Assembly: GCF_016909175.1 (NCBI RefSeq)
Contig: NZ_JAFBFI010000012.1
Span: 62,001 to 126,000 of the forward strand
From: Peribacillus deserti
GTDB taxonomy: Bacteria; Bacillota; Bacilli; Bacillales; DSM-1321
Reading direction: 5' to 3'
Length of the DNA: 64,000 nt
Shown in pieces: positions 1-8,758 of the stretch (positions are counted from its first letter, which is position 1; each line of letters opens with the position of its first letter). The translations under genes and the position numbers were made by a program. Under the pieces are notes generated by a model that saw only the letters and a program-made list of their open reading frames with translations, was not told the DNA's origin and ran no database searches.

Positions 1-867
1 ACCAGCATACACCGATTGCTGACTGCTCATGTTGATACTCTGGGAGCTATTGTTAAGGAGATCAAATCCAGTGGAAGATTAAAGCTTTCAAAGATCGGCG
101 GCTTTCATTGGAATGCAGTGGAAGGAGAATACTGCAAAATACATACAGCAGAAGGCAAAATATATACAGGTACAATTTTAATTCATGAGACGGCCGCACA
201 TGTTTATAAAAATTCGGGGGACATCAAACGAGACGATGAATCCATAGAAGTAAGAATTGATGAAGTGGTAAAATCCAAGGACGAAACAGAAAAACTTGGT
301 ATTTCTGTGGGAGATTTCGTTACATTTGAAACTAGAACAGAAATAACCGACAGCGGCTTTATTAAATCCAGACACCTGGATGATAAAGCAAGTGTTGGAA
401 TTCTAATGCATATTATGCAATTAGTAAAAGAAAACAACATTTCCCTTCCATACACCACTCATTTTCTAATCTCTAACAATGAAGAAATTGGTTATGGAGG
501 CAATTCAAATATTACTCCTGAAACAGTTGAATATTTAGCAGTTGACATGGGTGCAATCGGGGATGGCCAGGCAACGGATGAATTTACGGTTTCAATCTGC
601 GTAAAAGATTCAAGCGGGCCTTATCATTATCGCTTGCGCCAGCATTTGGTGGAGCTGGCAAAAACGAACGATATCGAATACAAACTCGATATTTATCCAT
701 ATTATAGTTCAGATGCATCTGCTGCCATTTCAGCAGGACATGATATCGTACACGGATTGATAGGGCCCGGGATTGATGCTTCACATGCATTTGAACGTAC
801 ACACGTTTCTTCTTTAAAGCATACGGCAAATCTCGTTTTAAACTATATTCAATCTGATTTGGCTTAA
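1..867 (+). CDS. M42 family metallopeptidase (glutamyl aminopeptidase/endoglucanase-like), 5' truncated
   Basis: The reading frame is open from base 1, so the gene begins upstream; the TTG at 16 lies inside the conserved HVDTLG metal-ligand motif and is not the start. M42 enzymes are about 350 residues, so roughly 65 are missing. Visible motifs are the HVD ligand, RHLDDKAS, the NNEEIGYGG catalytic and metal glutamates, VDMGA, and the C-terminal HAFERTH histidine region. The family are dinuclear metal aminopeptidases forming dodecameric cytoplasmic particles that trim peptides. The gene stands alone before a T-box leader. Substrate specificity cannot be read from the sequence. Confidence 0.9.
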   Translation, partial: TSIHRLLTAHVDTLGAIVKEIKSSGRLKLSKIGGFHWNAVEGEYCKIHTAEGKIYTGTILIHETAAHVYKNSGDIKRDDESIEVRIDEVVKSKDETEKLGISVGDFVTFETRTEITDSGFIKSRHLDDKASVGILMHIMQLVKENNISLPYTTHFLISNNEEIGYGGNSNITPETVEYLAVDMGAIGDGQATDEFTVSICVKDSSGPYHYRLRQHLVELAKTNDIEYKLDIYPYYSSDASAAISAGHDIVHGLIGPGIDASHAFERTHVSSLKHTANLVLNYIQSDLA

Positions 868-875
868 AAAGTGTC

Positions 876-903
876 TTTACATTGTTAGAAAATTCCTTAT
901 AAT
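876..903 (+). promoter_or_regulatory. Sigma-A promoter of the T-box/metRS unit
   Basis: A -35 TTTACA at 876-881 and a -10 TATAAT at 898-903 are separated by 16 bases. They start just after the stop of the peptidase gene and just ahead of the T-box leader. Transcription would begin near 910. Confidence 0.65.
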
Positions 904-909
904 AAAGGT

Positions 910-1218
910 AATATATGACAGGCGATGACGAGAAAAGTAAGAAAGTATTCGACTTTTACCAGAGAGCTTCGGCAGCTGAAAAGAAGCAAAGGAGAATCTA
1001 TCTGAAAATGGCCTCTGAGCCTCACTTCGAAACCAGACTTTCTGGCAGTAGGCTGTGACGAGAGTAGGCACTCGTTATAAATGTCTGAGTATACAAGCTG
1101 ATGATTCAGTTTCGTACTTTCAGAGTCCGGTCAATGTGAATTGCCGGAGAATTAAGGTGGTAACGCGGATAACCTCCCGCCCTTAGACAGTTTTGTCTTT
1201 GGGCGGGAGGTTTTTTTA
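910..1218 (+). promoter_or_regulatory. T-box leader, Met-specific, with terminator
   Basis: Tandem T-box features are visible. The AGAGAGCTTCGG apical region of stem I is at about 960. The specifier position reads ATG followed by G at 1008-1010. The T-box core AAGGTGGTAACGCGG is at 1154-1168. A strong intrinsic terminator follows, pairing CCTCCCGCCC (1173-1182) with GGGCGGGAGG (1201-1210) before seven T residues. Uncharged tRNA-Met would pair with the specifier and the T-box bulge, favouring the antiterminator and switching on the downstream synthetase. The ATG specifier matches the methionyl-tRNA synthetase behind it, which makes the call internally consistent. Confidence 0.93.
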
Positions 1219-1227
1219 TTTGCTATC

Positions 1228-1401
1228 TTTGTTAAAGTTCATTGTTGACTACCACACTGCCGTATTGGAGAGGAAGGTGCGAGACTCGTGCGGGAAAAGC
1301 AGGTAAAGTGAGACCCCGCTGGCGTGTAACGCCGAGGAGTCACCCGGACCAACCGCTGAAAGCGAGTTCCTGCAGTCGAAAACACAGGCGAGTTTAACAA
1401 A
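1228..1401 (+). repeat. Dispersed Bacillaceae-type repeat between T-box terminator and synthetase gene
   Basis: About 174 bases bounded by a perfect 9-bp inverted repeat, TTTGTTAAA (1228-1236) and TTTAACAAA (1393-1401). Internal blocks resembling GCGAGACTCGTGCGGG, GAGACCCCGC, GCCGAGGAGTC and GAAAGCGAG recur in the copies near 36.8 kb and 56.4 kb. It carries no ORF with a ribosome site. It lies in the untranslated leader of the metRS transcript, so it must be transcribed with it. Confidence 0.75.
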
Positions 1402-1438
1402 GCGTATCTTATCTCTAAATAAAAAGGAGGAAACAGAA

Positions 1439-3058
1439 ATGAATGTTTTTATTGGCGGTGCATGGCCATATGCCAACGGCCCCTTGCATATAGGGCATAT
1501 AGCAAGTTTGCTGCCGGGCGATATTCTGGCACGGTATTTTAGATTAGTAGGAGAAAACGTATTACATGTGTCGGGAAGTGACTGCCATGGTACACCTATT
1601 ATGATTAGGGCCAAGGAAGAAGGCATTTCTCCGCAGACAGCAGCTGAGAGGTATCATTTGGAGTTTAAGAAAGTCTTTGAAGATCTAGGCTTTTCTTATG
1701 ATTTGTACACTAGGACTGATGATCCTTTTCACCATGTAGAAGTGCAAAAAATCTTTATTGAGCTGCTAGAAAAGAACCTGTTATATAAAAAGAAGGAGGA
1801 ACAGTTATATTGCAAAACGTGCAGCCGTTTTTTGCCTGACAGATATGTAGAAGGACATTGTCCACGATGCGGACAAGCGGCAAGAGGAGATCAATGTGAC
1901 AACTGCTCCGCTATATTACATCCTGAAGAACTGCAGAATTGTCAATGCCGGCTGTGCGGGAATACACCTGAATTAAGTAAAACTGAACATTTCTCCTTTG
2001 CCCTATCGCAATTTCAGGAAATCCTTACGAACTATGTTCACTCTTCACAAACAAAACATCTCTGGCGTGATAACGCAATCGGGTTAACTTCACGCTATTT
2101 AGCTGAAGGTTTATTAGACCGAGCAGCCACCAGGGATTTAGAGCTTGGTGTGGAGGTACCCATCAAAGGATGGAGCAGCAAAAAAATTTATGTATGGATT
2201 GAAGCAGTTGCCGGATATTTAACTGCAAGCAAAAAATGGGCATCCCTGCGTGGAGAGAAATGGCTGCCTTTCTGGGAAAATAATGTGGAAGCATATTATG
2301 TGCATGGCAAGGATAATATCCCGTTTCATACGATCATTTGGCCGGCTGTCTTAGCAGGTCTTGGCCTCCATTTGCCAGACCGGATTATTTCGAGTGAATA
2401 TCTTACTTTAGAAAAAAAGAAGATTTCTACGAGCAGAAATTATGCAATATGGGCTTCTGATTTAATATCCAGATATGATCCCGATTCTATCCGGTATTTC
2501 CTCACGATTAATGGACCTGAGAAAAGAGATGCCGATTTTACCTGGCGTGAATTTATTCACAGCCATAATAGTGAACTCCTTGGAGCATATGGAAATCTCG
2601 TAAACAGAACGTTTAAATTTATAGAAAAATCATTTGAAGGAAAAGTAGCAGGTCAGTTTTCTGACAAGAAGGTAAAGGATAAAATCTCTAGTTTATACGA
2701 GGAAACAGGTGAAAAAATCAGGACCGGGGAATTCAAGAGTGCTCTTGAAAATATATTTAAATTGGTAAGAGAGGCCAACATAAGGTTCGACGAACAGAAG
2801 CCATGGATCACTATAAAGAATGATAAAAAAAAATGCGAAGCAACTTTATATGAATCCGCCGTTATTATTGCTAACTTATCGAATTTACTTCAGCCCTTTA
2901 TTCCCTTTTCTTCACAGAAAGTAAGAGAACGCTTATTGATAGCTGAACCGAGCTGGAAATGGATTGAACCTAATGAGTTTCACGCTGCTAATACGCAGCC
3001 TTTGTTTGAGCGTATAGACCTTGATAAAATAGAAGAAGAAAAAAGAAGATTAGAATGA
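1439..3058 (+). CDS. metG: Methionyl-tRNA synthetase, short form lacking the C-terminal tRNA-binding domain
   Basis: Class I synthetase that charges tRNA-Met with methionine using ATP, in the cytoplasm. HIGH is at residues 17-20 and the KMSKS counterpart is KKISTS near residue 330. A connective domain at about residues 124-180 carries four Cys pairs (CKTC, CPRC, CDNC, CxCRLC), as in MetRS enzymes with two zinc knuckles. At 539 residues it ends after the anticodon-binding helical domain; the long B. subtilis MetS (about 660 residues) carries an extra C-terminal EMAP/tRNA-binding domain. It starts at ATG behind an AAAGGAGG site. The upstream T-box has a Met specifier. It may be a second, stress- or starvation-induced MetRS, but whether another copy exists cannot be seen here. 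Confidence 0.93.
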   Translation: MNVFIGGAWPYANGPLHIGHIASLLPGDILARYFRLVGENVLHVSGSDCHGTPIMIRAKEEGISPQTAAERYHLEFKKVFEDLGFSYDLYTRTDDPFHHVEVQKIFIELLEKNLLYKKKEEQLYCKTCSRFLPDRYVEGHCPRCGQAARGDQCDNCSAILHPEELQNCQCRLCGNTPELSKTEHFSFALSQFQEILTNYVHSSQTKHLWRDNAIGLTSRYLAEGLLDRAATRDLELGVEVPIKGWSSKKIYVWIEAVAGYLTASKKWASLRGEKWLPFWENNVEAYYVHGKDNIPFHTIIWPAVLAGLGLHLPDRIISSEYLTLEKKKISTSRNYAIWASDLISRYDPDSIRYFLTINGPEKRDADFTWREFIHSHNSELLGAYGNLVNRTFKFIEKSFEGKVAGQFSDKKVKDKISSLYEETGEKIRTGEFKSALENIFKLVREANIRFDEQKPWITIKNDKKKCEATLYESAVIIANLSNLLQPFIPFSSQKVRERLLIAEPSWKWIEPNEFHAANTQPLFERIDLDKIEEEKRRLE

Positions 3059-3264
3059 AAGATGGCTATCACCACCTAGATAAGCATTTTTTCAAAGGAC
3101 TTAAAGCTTTAAAAATTCTAGAAGTTAAATCGGCTGCTTGGACTGTGAAGTAAGTCAAGGCGGTTGGTCATTTTAATAGGGCAGAGTAAATGACAGGGTA
3201 ATCCTTTACCTGATGGACCAGCATGCTGTCTTATTTATTCCATTAGAAAGGGAGTTGGAATTAA

Positions 3265-4353
3265 ATGAATATAAAAACACCTGTTTGCCATACACTAGGC
3301 ATCCAATTTCCTATTTTTCAGGCAGGCATGGCGGGAGGGCCGGCAACTCCTGCACTTGCAGCAGAAGTATCTGAAGCTGGCGGCCTTGGTTCACTCGGTG
3401 GAGCCTATATGAAGCCTGAAGAGATCAGAAGTGCAGTAAGAGAAATTAAACAGAGGACAAGTAAGCCCTTTGCAGTCAATTTGTTTTGTGCAGATTTAAA
3501 AGATAACTTGTACAATTCCGAAAGAGTTAACAAAGTGCTGAATTCTTTCAGAAAACAACTGGGCATCCCAGAAATACATAACCGCTCGAAGCTGATTGAT
3601 TTATTTGAAGAGCAATTCCAGGTGTTATTGGAAGAAGAGGTACCTATAATTAGTACAGCTTTTGGCATACTGCCTTTAGAAAAAATGAAAGCAGTCCATG
3701 AAAAGGGAAAAAAAGTGATAGTAATGGTAACCACTGTAAATGAAGCAAAAAGGGCTGAACAAAGGGGTGTCGATATCATTGTCGCCCAGGGCAGCGATGC
3801 TGGCGGCCATAGAAGCACATTTGACATGGATCATCATCCGGACGGAGCCAATATTGGAACATTTTCACTAGTTCCGCAGATAACAGATAAGGTGAACATA
3901 CCTGTAGTGGCAGCTGGGGGAATAATGGATGGGCGTGGTTTAGCAGCTGCCCTTTCCCTAGGGGCGCAGGGTGTCCAAATGGGAACAGCCTTTCTTTGCT
4001 GTACCGAGAGTGGAGCACACCCTGCATACCAGAAGGCAATATTGAATAGTACCGAAGAAAGTACAGTTATTACAAAAAGCTTTTCCGGACGTCCTGCGCG
4101 TGGCATTAAAAATGCATTTATCGAAGAATTTGAAAGGCAGGGCACAGTGCCGCTGCCATTTCCCGCTCAAAACACATTAACAGCGGATATAAGAAGGGAA
4201 GCTGCAAGGCAGCACAATGACCAATATATGTCATTATGGGCAGGCCAGGCTACAAGGCTTATCAAGAATGGAAAAGGGGCCAGAGATATTATTCTTGAAA
4301 CGGTAGATGAAGCAGAAAAGGTTTTGAGGAACTTATTGAAATTAAGGGACTGA
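3265..4353 (+). CDS. Nitronate monooxygenase (2-nitropropane dioxygenase family)
   Basis: FMN-dependent TIM-barrel enzyme that oxidises alkyl nitronates to carbonyl compounds and nitrite in the cytoplasm. The 362-residue product has the N-terminal FPIFQAGMAG segment, the AQGSDAGGHRS motif with the catalytic-region His, and the FMN phosphate-binding VPVVAAGGIMDGRG and GAQGVQMGTAFL segments. It starts at ATG behind GAAAGGGAG. The gene is monocistronic between metRS and cvfB. Related barrel proteins such as FabK-type enoyl-ACP reductases share the fold, so the exact substrate is inferred. Confidence 0.88.
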   Translation: MNIKTPVCHTLGIQFPIFQAGMAGGPATPALAAEVSEAGGLGSLGGAYMKPEEIRSAVREIKQRTSKPFAVNLFCADLKDNLYNSERVNKVLNSFRKQLGIPEIHNRSKLIDLFEEQFQVLLEEEVPIISTAFGILPLEKMKAVHEKGKKVIVMVTTVNEAKRAEQRGVDIIVAQGSDAGGHRSTFDMDHHPDGANIGTFSLVPQITDKVNIPVVAAGGIMDGRGLAAALSLGAQGVQMGTAFLCCTESGAHPAYQKAILNSTEESTVITKSFSGRPARGIKNAFIEEFERQGTVPLPFPAQNTLTADIRREAARQHNDQYMSLWAGQATRLIKNGKGARDIILETVDEAEKVLRNLLKLRD

Positions 4354-4670
4354 CAACTCGTTTTTAAAAGCCGGAATAAATTATTTTGTGCCTGTAATCT
4401 TGCTCCATTACTATACAGACGATATTAAAAATGATAGATTAAATAGCGGTGCTTATGCAAAGTTTTGCTTTTAATATGTTTTTTATGTGTGGGCGTCTGA
4501 TGAAATGGGGAAATTATTAAAGAACTGCGCATGTTATATAATACGAATTTTATAGCGCTTTCTCTGTGGGCATCAAGATTTTTATATAGCTAGTTTAAAT
4601 TACTCATCCTATATAACACAAAAATCTAGACTTTAAATGATGAAATTAGGTATTAGGAGGGTCTTACACG
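4354..4670 (+). other. Intergenic region with a possible cvfB promoter
   Basis: A 317-base gene-free stretch, A+T rich. A TATAAT hexamer lies at 4537-4542 with a poor -35 (TTATTA, 4514-4519, 17-base spacing), which could serve cvfB. No hairpin with a T tract follows the upstream gene. I see nothing else in it. Confidence 0.4.
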
Positions 4671-5558
4671 ATGGAATTTTTAGAAGCCGGAAAAGTTGTG
4701 AAACTTAGGGTAGACAGGGAAGCAAGGGCTGAGCGGGCCGATGAGGCTTTTGGCTTTTTTTTAACGAACGAAGAGGATGAAAGTGTGCTGTTACATAAAA
4801 CAGAGATCAATGGCGAAGTGGAAATTGGGGAGGATATTGAAGTATTCCTTTATCAGGATAAAACAGGCAGACTGGCTGCTACTATGACCATTCCGGATGT
4901 TCAGATTGGAACATATGCATGGGCAGAAGTGGTAGAGGTCAGGCACGATTTGGGTGCTTTTGTGAATATAGGGATTTCTAAGGATCTTCTAGTTTCTCTG
5001 GATGATTTGCCGCTGATTGAAAATCTTTGGCCGGAACCAGGAGACCGATTGTATGTTTCTTTGAAAACGGATAGCAGAGGCCGGCTCTTTGGAAAGCTTG
5101 CTACGGAAGATGTGATGGGAAGTATCACGAATAAAGCATTATTTACAATGGAAAATAAGGATATCAAAGGGACTGTATACAGGCTGCTTAAAGTGGGTAG
5201 TTTTATCATCACAGAAGAAGGCTACAGAGGATTTATCCACGAAAGTGAACGGAAGAGAGAGCCTCGTCTCGGCCAAATGGTGGAAGGCAGGGTAATCGAA
5301 GTAAAAGAAGACGGAAGCTTGAATATATCCCTTTTGCCTCGAAAACAGGAAAAGATGGATGAGGATGCTGAGGTTTTATGGGAATATCTTATGTCGCGGA
5401 ATGGAGCAATGCCATTTAGCGATAAAAGCCTTCCAGAGGATATACAGTCCAAATTCGGCTTGAGCAAGGCCTCTTTCAAACGAGCTCTTGGAAAGCTTAT
5501 GAAAGAACAGAAAGTGTATCAGGAGAACGGCTGGACATACTCTTCAGACCGGAAATAA
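4671..5558 (+). CDS. cvfB: S1-domain RNA-binding regulator CvfB (YitL)
   Basis: The 295-residue protein matches the CvfB/YitL architecture: two N-terminal S1-like OB folds (about residues 1-140), a third S1 domain (about 150-215, containing GYRGFIHESE) and a C-terminal winged helix (about 225-290, with LSKASFKRALGKLMKEQKV). CvfB in Staphylococcus binds RNA and influences virulence and haemolysin expression; in Bacillus the role is less clear. It starts at ATG nine bases behind AGGAGGG and is followed at once by its own terminator, so it is a single-gene unit. Confidence 0.88.
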   Translation: MEFLEAGKVVKLRVDREARAERADEAFGFFLTNEEDESVLLHKTEINGEVEIGEDIEVFLYQDKTGRLAATMTIPDVQIGTYAWAEVVEVRHDLGAFVNIGISKDLLVSLDDLPLIENLWPEPGDRLYVSLKTDSRGRLFGKLATEDVMGSITNKALFTMENKDIKGTVYRLLKVGSFIITEEGYRGFIHESERKREPRLGQMVEGRVIEVKEDGSLNISLLPRKQEKMDEDAEVLWEYLMSRNGAMPFSDKSLPEDIQSKFGLSKASFKRALGKLMKEQKVYQENGWTYSSDRK

Positions 5559-5564
5559 GATTGA

Positions 5565-5601
5565 AAAAATAGCTGGAAGCTCTGGGCTTCCAGCTATTTT
5601 T
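5565..5601 (+). terminator. Intrinsic terminator of cvfB
   Basis: A 16-bp stem (5565-5580 with 5586-5601), tetraloop-sized loop and a flanking T run, immediately after the stop codon. Confidence 0.88.
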
Positions 5602-5668
5602 ATGGACTTAGAACGTCCGTGAATGTTAAGTCCTGCCTTATATATGGAAAAATACCTCATTATAATTC

Positions 5669-5944
5669 TTATTTACTCCGCAATCCATAGATAATAAAAA
5701 GTATTCCGCACAATATACAAAAGCTTTTTGTAAAAGAAATCTTTCCTGATAGACCGAACAGTCCAATGACTGTAGTAAGAACCAGGACTGTCGGGCCGAC
5801 CAATGCAAGAATGGTATTAATATAAAACGCCTTTTCCAGGCTGTTATATTTAAACATGAGTATAGCTGCAGTAATTTCTATACTCCCAGACAAAAGTCTT
5901 AGCAGGATGATAGAAAGAAGAGCTTTTTCGATAAAAATAACCAT
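5669..5944 (-). CDS. YqhV-like small membrane protein (DUF2619)
   Basis: A 91-residue protein with three predicted membrane segments (about residues 8-30, 42-62 and 70-88). It contains the RLLSGSIEITAAILM and NTILALVGPTVLV stretches that I associate with the YqhV/DUF2619 family of spore-forming bacilli. It starts at ATG behind GGAGGGTC. In B. subtilis yqhV sits beside the spoIIIA operon; here it is isolated, so it is a paralogue or relocated copy. Function unknown. Confidence 0.7.
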   Translation of the reverse strand: MVIFIEKALLSIILLRLLSGSIEITAAILMFKYNSLEKAFYINTILALVGPTVLVLTTVIGLFGLSGKISFTKSFCILCGILFIIYGLRSK

Positions 5945-6197
5945 TTTGACCCTCCAGCTTGTATAGATTTCTAAATTAATATATGTACCTCAAATTAAAT
6001 TAGTACAAGTCTATAAATCTGCAGGGGTTAAACGCTCAGACACCTTTTTTGCATGTGAATACATTAATATGAATGACTTCAAACTTGTCCCCTTTCATAC
6101 AGACAAGCATTCATAATAACTGGGATAAGTGAATATGTTAATGATGATTGGACTGGCTCACTCTGTTTAAGAATGATTAGAGATAGGAAGCGATTTC

Positions 6198-6809
6198 ATG
6201 AGGGGTTTTTGGAGAAAAAGCGGATTAGTTTTAGTTGGGGCAGCCATTCAGGGATTTGGGATGGGAGTGTTTTTGTTTCCGCATTCTATTCCATCAGGCG
6301 GAGCCGGGGGCCTGGCTGTACTCATTAATTATTGGTTTGGTCTCAATATCGGGTTTTCTCTCTGGCTTGTAAACTTTCTTATGCTAACGCTGGCAATCAG
6401 GTACCTGGGCAATCGAAGTACGGCTTGGACGATCGCTTCTATAACCATTACTTCTTTATCCATATATGCCTTTCAGCATTTTATTGATGTTCCTCAACGA
6501 AATGTGTTGATTGATTTAGGATTAGGCTCCATTTTTTTAGGAATTGGAGTCGGGCTTCTATTAAGAGAAGGCGTCTCCAACGGAGGAGTTGGAGTGATCG
6601 CCTTAATCATTTCTAACTCAAGAAATACTCTTCCTGGGAAATCTCTTTTTTTGATTAATGGAAGCATTTTTATTTTAACTGCTTCTATTATCGCATGGGA
6701 AATTATTCTTCAGGCACTATTGAGTCAATATATTTCCACTATAATAGTTGATCTCTTAGGAAGAGTAAATCCTAACCAGAGCTATAGCGTTACCTGGCGG
6801 AAAAAATAA
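6198..6809 (+). CDS. YitT/DUF161 family integral membrane protein
   Basis: 203 residues with five to six hydrophobic segments. The GFGMGVFLFPHSIPSGGAGG signature near the N terminus and GIGVGLLLREGVSNGG in the middle are typical of the YitT family. Members are multi-pass membrane proteins of unknown transport function, and the usual soluble DUF2179 tail is absent, so this is a short form. Its ATG follows AGGAAGCG. It converges with the MFS gene, leaving six bases between the stops and no visible terminator. Confidence 0.75.
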   Translation: MRGFWRKSGLVLVGAAIQGFGMGVFLFPHSIPSGGAGGLAVLINYWFGLNIGFSLWLVNFLMLTLAIRYLGNRSTAWTIASITITSLSIYAFQHFIDVPQRNVLIDLGLGSIFLGIGVGLLLREGVSNGGVGVIALIISNSRNTLPGKSLFLINGSIFILTASIIAWEIILQALLSQYISTIIVDLLGRVNPNQSYSVTWRKK

Positions 6810-6814
6810 ATAAA

Positions 6815-8068
6815 TTAAACGTAATCGTATCGAACCTTTGTTTGTGTGTTAGGAGTACCATCTTTCCCTTTAACATGTATCATAAATAAGGCAGCCATCC
6901 CAATGATAAGGGTTAATGCAGCTAGTGAGATAAACATGCCTGTACGGGACCATTCAATGAGGCGGGTAAAAATAGGCGGACCTATAGCTACTCCTAAAAA
7001 CCGCACTGAACTGTAAACAGATGTAACAAAACCTCTGTATTCCTTTCCAACCGATCCGGTGATCAAAGTATTCACACATGGAAGGACTAATCCTGTACCA
7101 AAGCTGCTAATGACCAAAACAAATAAGAACGGTACAAGCTTTTCAAAGAAAACTAATAGGCTGTATGAAAGAGTCATGGATAAAAAGCCAATAACTATTA
7201 ACTTTTTCATCAGTTCCAAATTTTTCCCTATCTTACTTCCAGTGATATAGGAAGTAGCACACAACACCAGCAATGGAATGGCTAAGATCAGCCCCTTCAT
7301 TACTCCGTCAATTTTATATGTCTTTTCCAGTACATCAGACAGATAAAAGAGAATTCCAAAGAGCGTAAATAAACAAGTAGCTCCAGCTAAATATGTAGCT
7401 AGCAGCCATCTTCCATCTTTTTTGTATACGTTTTTTATTCCCAGTACATATTTGTCGAACGGGGGAGCTGCCTTTTTGTTTTGATTTTCTTTGATAAAAA
7501 ACCAGGTCAAAAGGATAGAAAGTATACAAAAGGCTGGAAATGCGTAAAAAGGGGCATACCATACAACTAACCCGAATAAAGAACCGAGAATAGGAGATAA
7601 AACCTTTCCAAAACCGTTTGATGCTTCAACAACCCCAAGCACACGGCTCTGTTCTCCGCCTTTGAATAGGTCTCCGGTTAGCGCCATAGCGATCGGCGCT
7701 GTACCGGCTGCACCTATACCCTGCAGAATACGTCCCGTTAGAATCCATACATATGGGTTTGGAATTGAAGAAGCGGCAAAGCCTGCTAAGATGCCCCCAA
7801 TACCATATATAATTAAGGCTGGAATAATGATGACTTTCCTGGATAGCCTGTCGGAAAGATACCCCAAAATGGGTATGAAAATCGCTGCAGCAATTGAAAA
7901 AACGGTTATCGTCAAACTTACCTGCATTGCTGAGAGCTTAAGTTCCGACTTCATAGCAGGCAGGATTGGAATCAGCATAGAATTCCCAAGAGTCATGATC
8001 AGCGGAATCGAGCCTATTGCCGCTATGGCCATGCCTTTATTTGAGGAGGACGCCACTTTGGTGTTCAC
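6815..8068 (-). CDS. MFS transporter, DHA1-type drug efflux family
   Basis: 417 residues with 12 predicted membrane segments. Motif A reads [13 protein letters not shown] after the second segment, and the motif C-like [14 protein letters not shown] is in the fifth region. These point to a proton-coupled multidrug or metabolite exporter of the cytoplasmic membrane. The GTG at 8068 sits almost on the AAAGGG ribosome site, so the in-frame GTG at 8056 is an alternative start. It is a clear paralogue of the transporter at 12348-13604: both share [15 protein letters not shown] and the GRILQG region. Substrate unknown. Confidence 0.85.
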   Translation of the reverse strand: MNTKVASSSNKGMAIAAIGSIPLIMTLGNSMLIPILPAMKSELKLSAMQVSLTITVFSIAAAIFIPILGYLSDRLSRKVIIIPALIIYGIGGILAGFAASSIPNPYVWILTGRILQGIGAAGTAPIAMALTGDLFKGGEQSRVLGVVEASNGFGKVLSPILGSLFGLVVWYAPFYAFPAFCILSILLTWFFIKENQNKKAAPPFDKYVLGIKNVYKKDGRWLLATYLAGATCLFTLFGILFYLSDVLEKTYKIDGVMKGLILAIPLLVLCATSYITGSKIGKNLELMKKLIVIGFLSMTLSYSLLVFFEKLVPFLFVLVISSFGTGLVLPCVNTLITGSVGKEYRGFVTSVYSSVRFLGVAIGPPIFTRLIEWSRTGMFISLAALTLIIGMAALFMIHVKGKDGTPNTQTKVRYDYV

Positions 8069-8107
8069 ACCCTTTCGTTGACTTACATATCTTTATATTC
8101 CTCATTA

Positions 8108-8608
8108 TTACTTCACCATTAACGGCGGGGGAACAATCCATCCCTTGTCTTTGTTAACATCCAATAATTTTGCTGCATAATCAGCAAGCTGTGTATGAAT
8201 GTTTCGGTAAAGCTCTGTAATATCTTTCCTTATCGATATTCCCATAATAGTAGAGGCCAATAACATGCCTCCGTTTACTTCCTTTAAAACCATCGCTGCT
8301 ATTTCAGGGTCATTAAAACGAGCTCCAGCAGGAATGTCTTGAACTTCAACATTTGGACGGTCTGGAGGAGCAGGCGGCAGGCGAATGCCGGCTTCCTTGA
8401 CAATGGTCTCTACTTGTTCAGCCCCCTGCATCAAGCAATTGTCCTTTAGGTCCCCTAAAAATAATTTAAGATCATGGTCACCGGTATGGTTGGTCAGCAC
8501 TTGAAGCGTTACTAAAAATGCTTTAGTTTCGAATAAATGTGTCCAAAGATAGAAAACCTCTCCTGAATGCAGTGGTTCTTCTTTAGGATTTCCGCTTAAA
8601 ATTCCCAT
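8108..8608 (-). CDS. DUF3231 family protein
   Basis: A 166-residue, mostly helical soluble protein of the type annotated DUF3231 in bacilli: a ferritin-like/four-helix pattern with HSGEVFYLWTHL near the N terminus and PPAPPDRP in the middle. It starts at ATG behind AGGAGGGATTGTC. It lies between an MFS gene read the same way and the divergent ssu operon. Some members occur near spore or stress genes; no function can be assigned from the sequence. Confidence 0.7.
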   Translation of the reverse strand: MGILSGNPKEEPLHSGEVFYLWTHLFETKAFLVTLQVLTNHTGDHDLKLFLGDLKDNCLMQGAEQVETIVKEAGIRLPPAPPDRPNVEVQDIPAGARFNDPEIAAMVLKEVNGGMLLASTIMGISIRKDITELYRNIHTQLADYAAKLLDVNKDKGWIVPPPLMVK

Positions 8609-8758
8609 GACAATCCCTCCTTTAGTAAGTCTAATACTATTTTTGCTATCCTTCTTAGAATTATGTATGGGTTTTATACAAGCCGGGACAGGAACCTACT
8701 TTTTCTTTTGACATATGCTGACAGTGAGCAATCAAAAAGAAGAGAAGGGCTGATTCCG

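Noticed and set aside
877-1071. Minus-strand 64-codon frame near the T-box
   Set aside because: It lies within the T-box leader, whose structure explains the sequence; there is no ribosome site.
1249-1626. 125-codon minus-strand frame across the repeat and metRS start
   Set aside because: It is antisense to the repeat and the synthetase gene and has no ribosome site or recognisable product.
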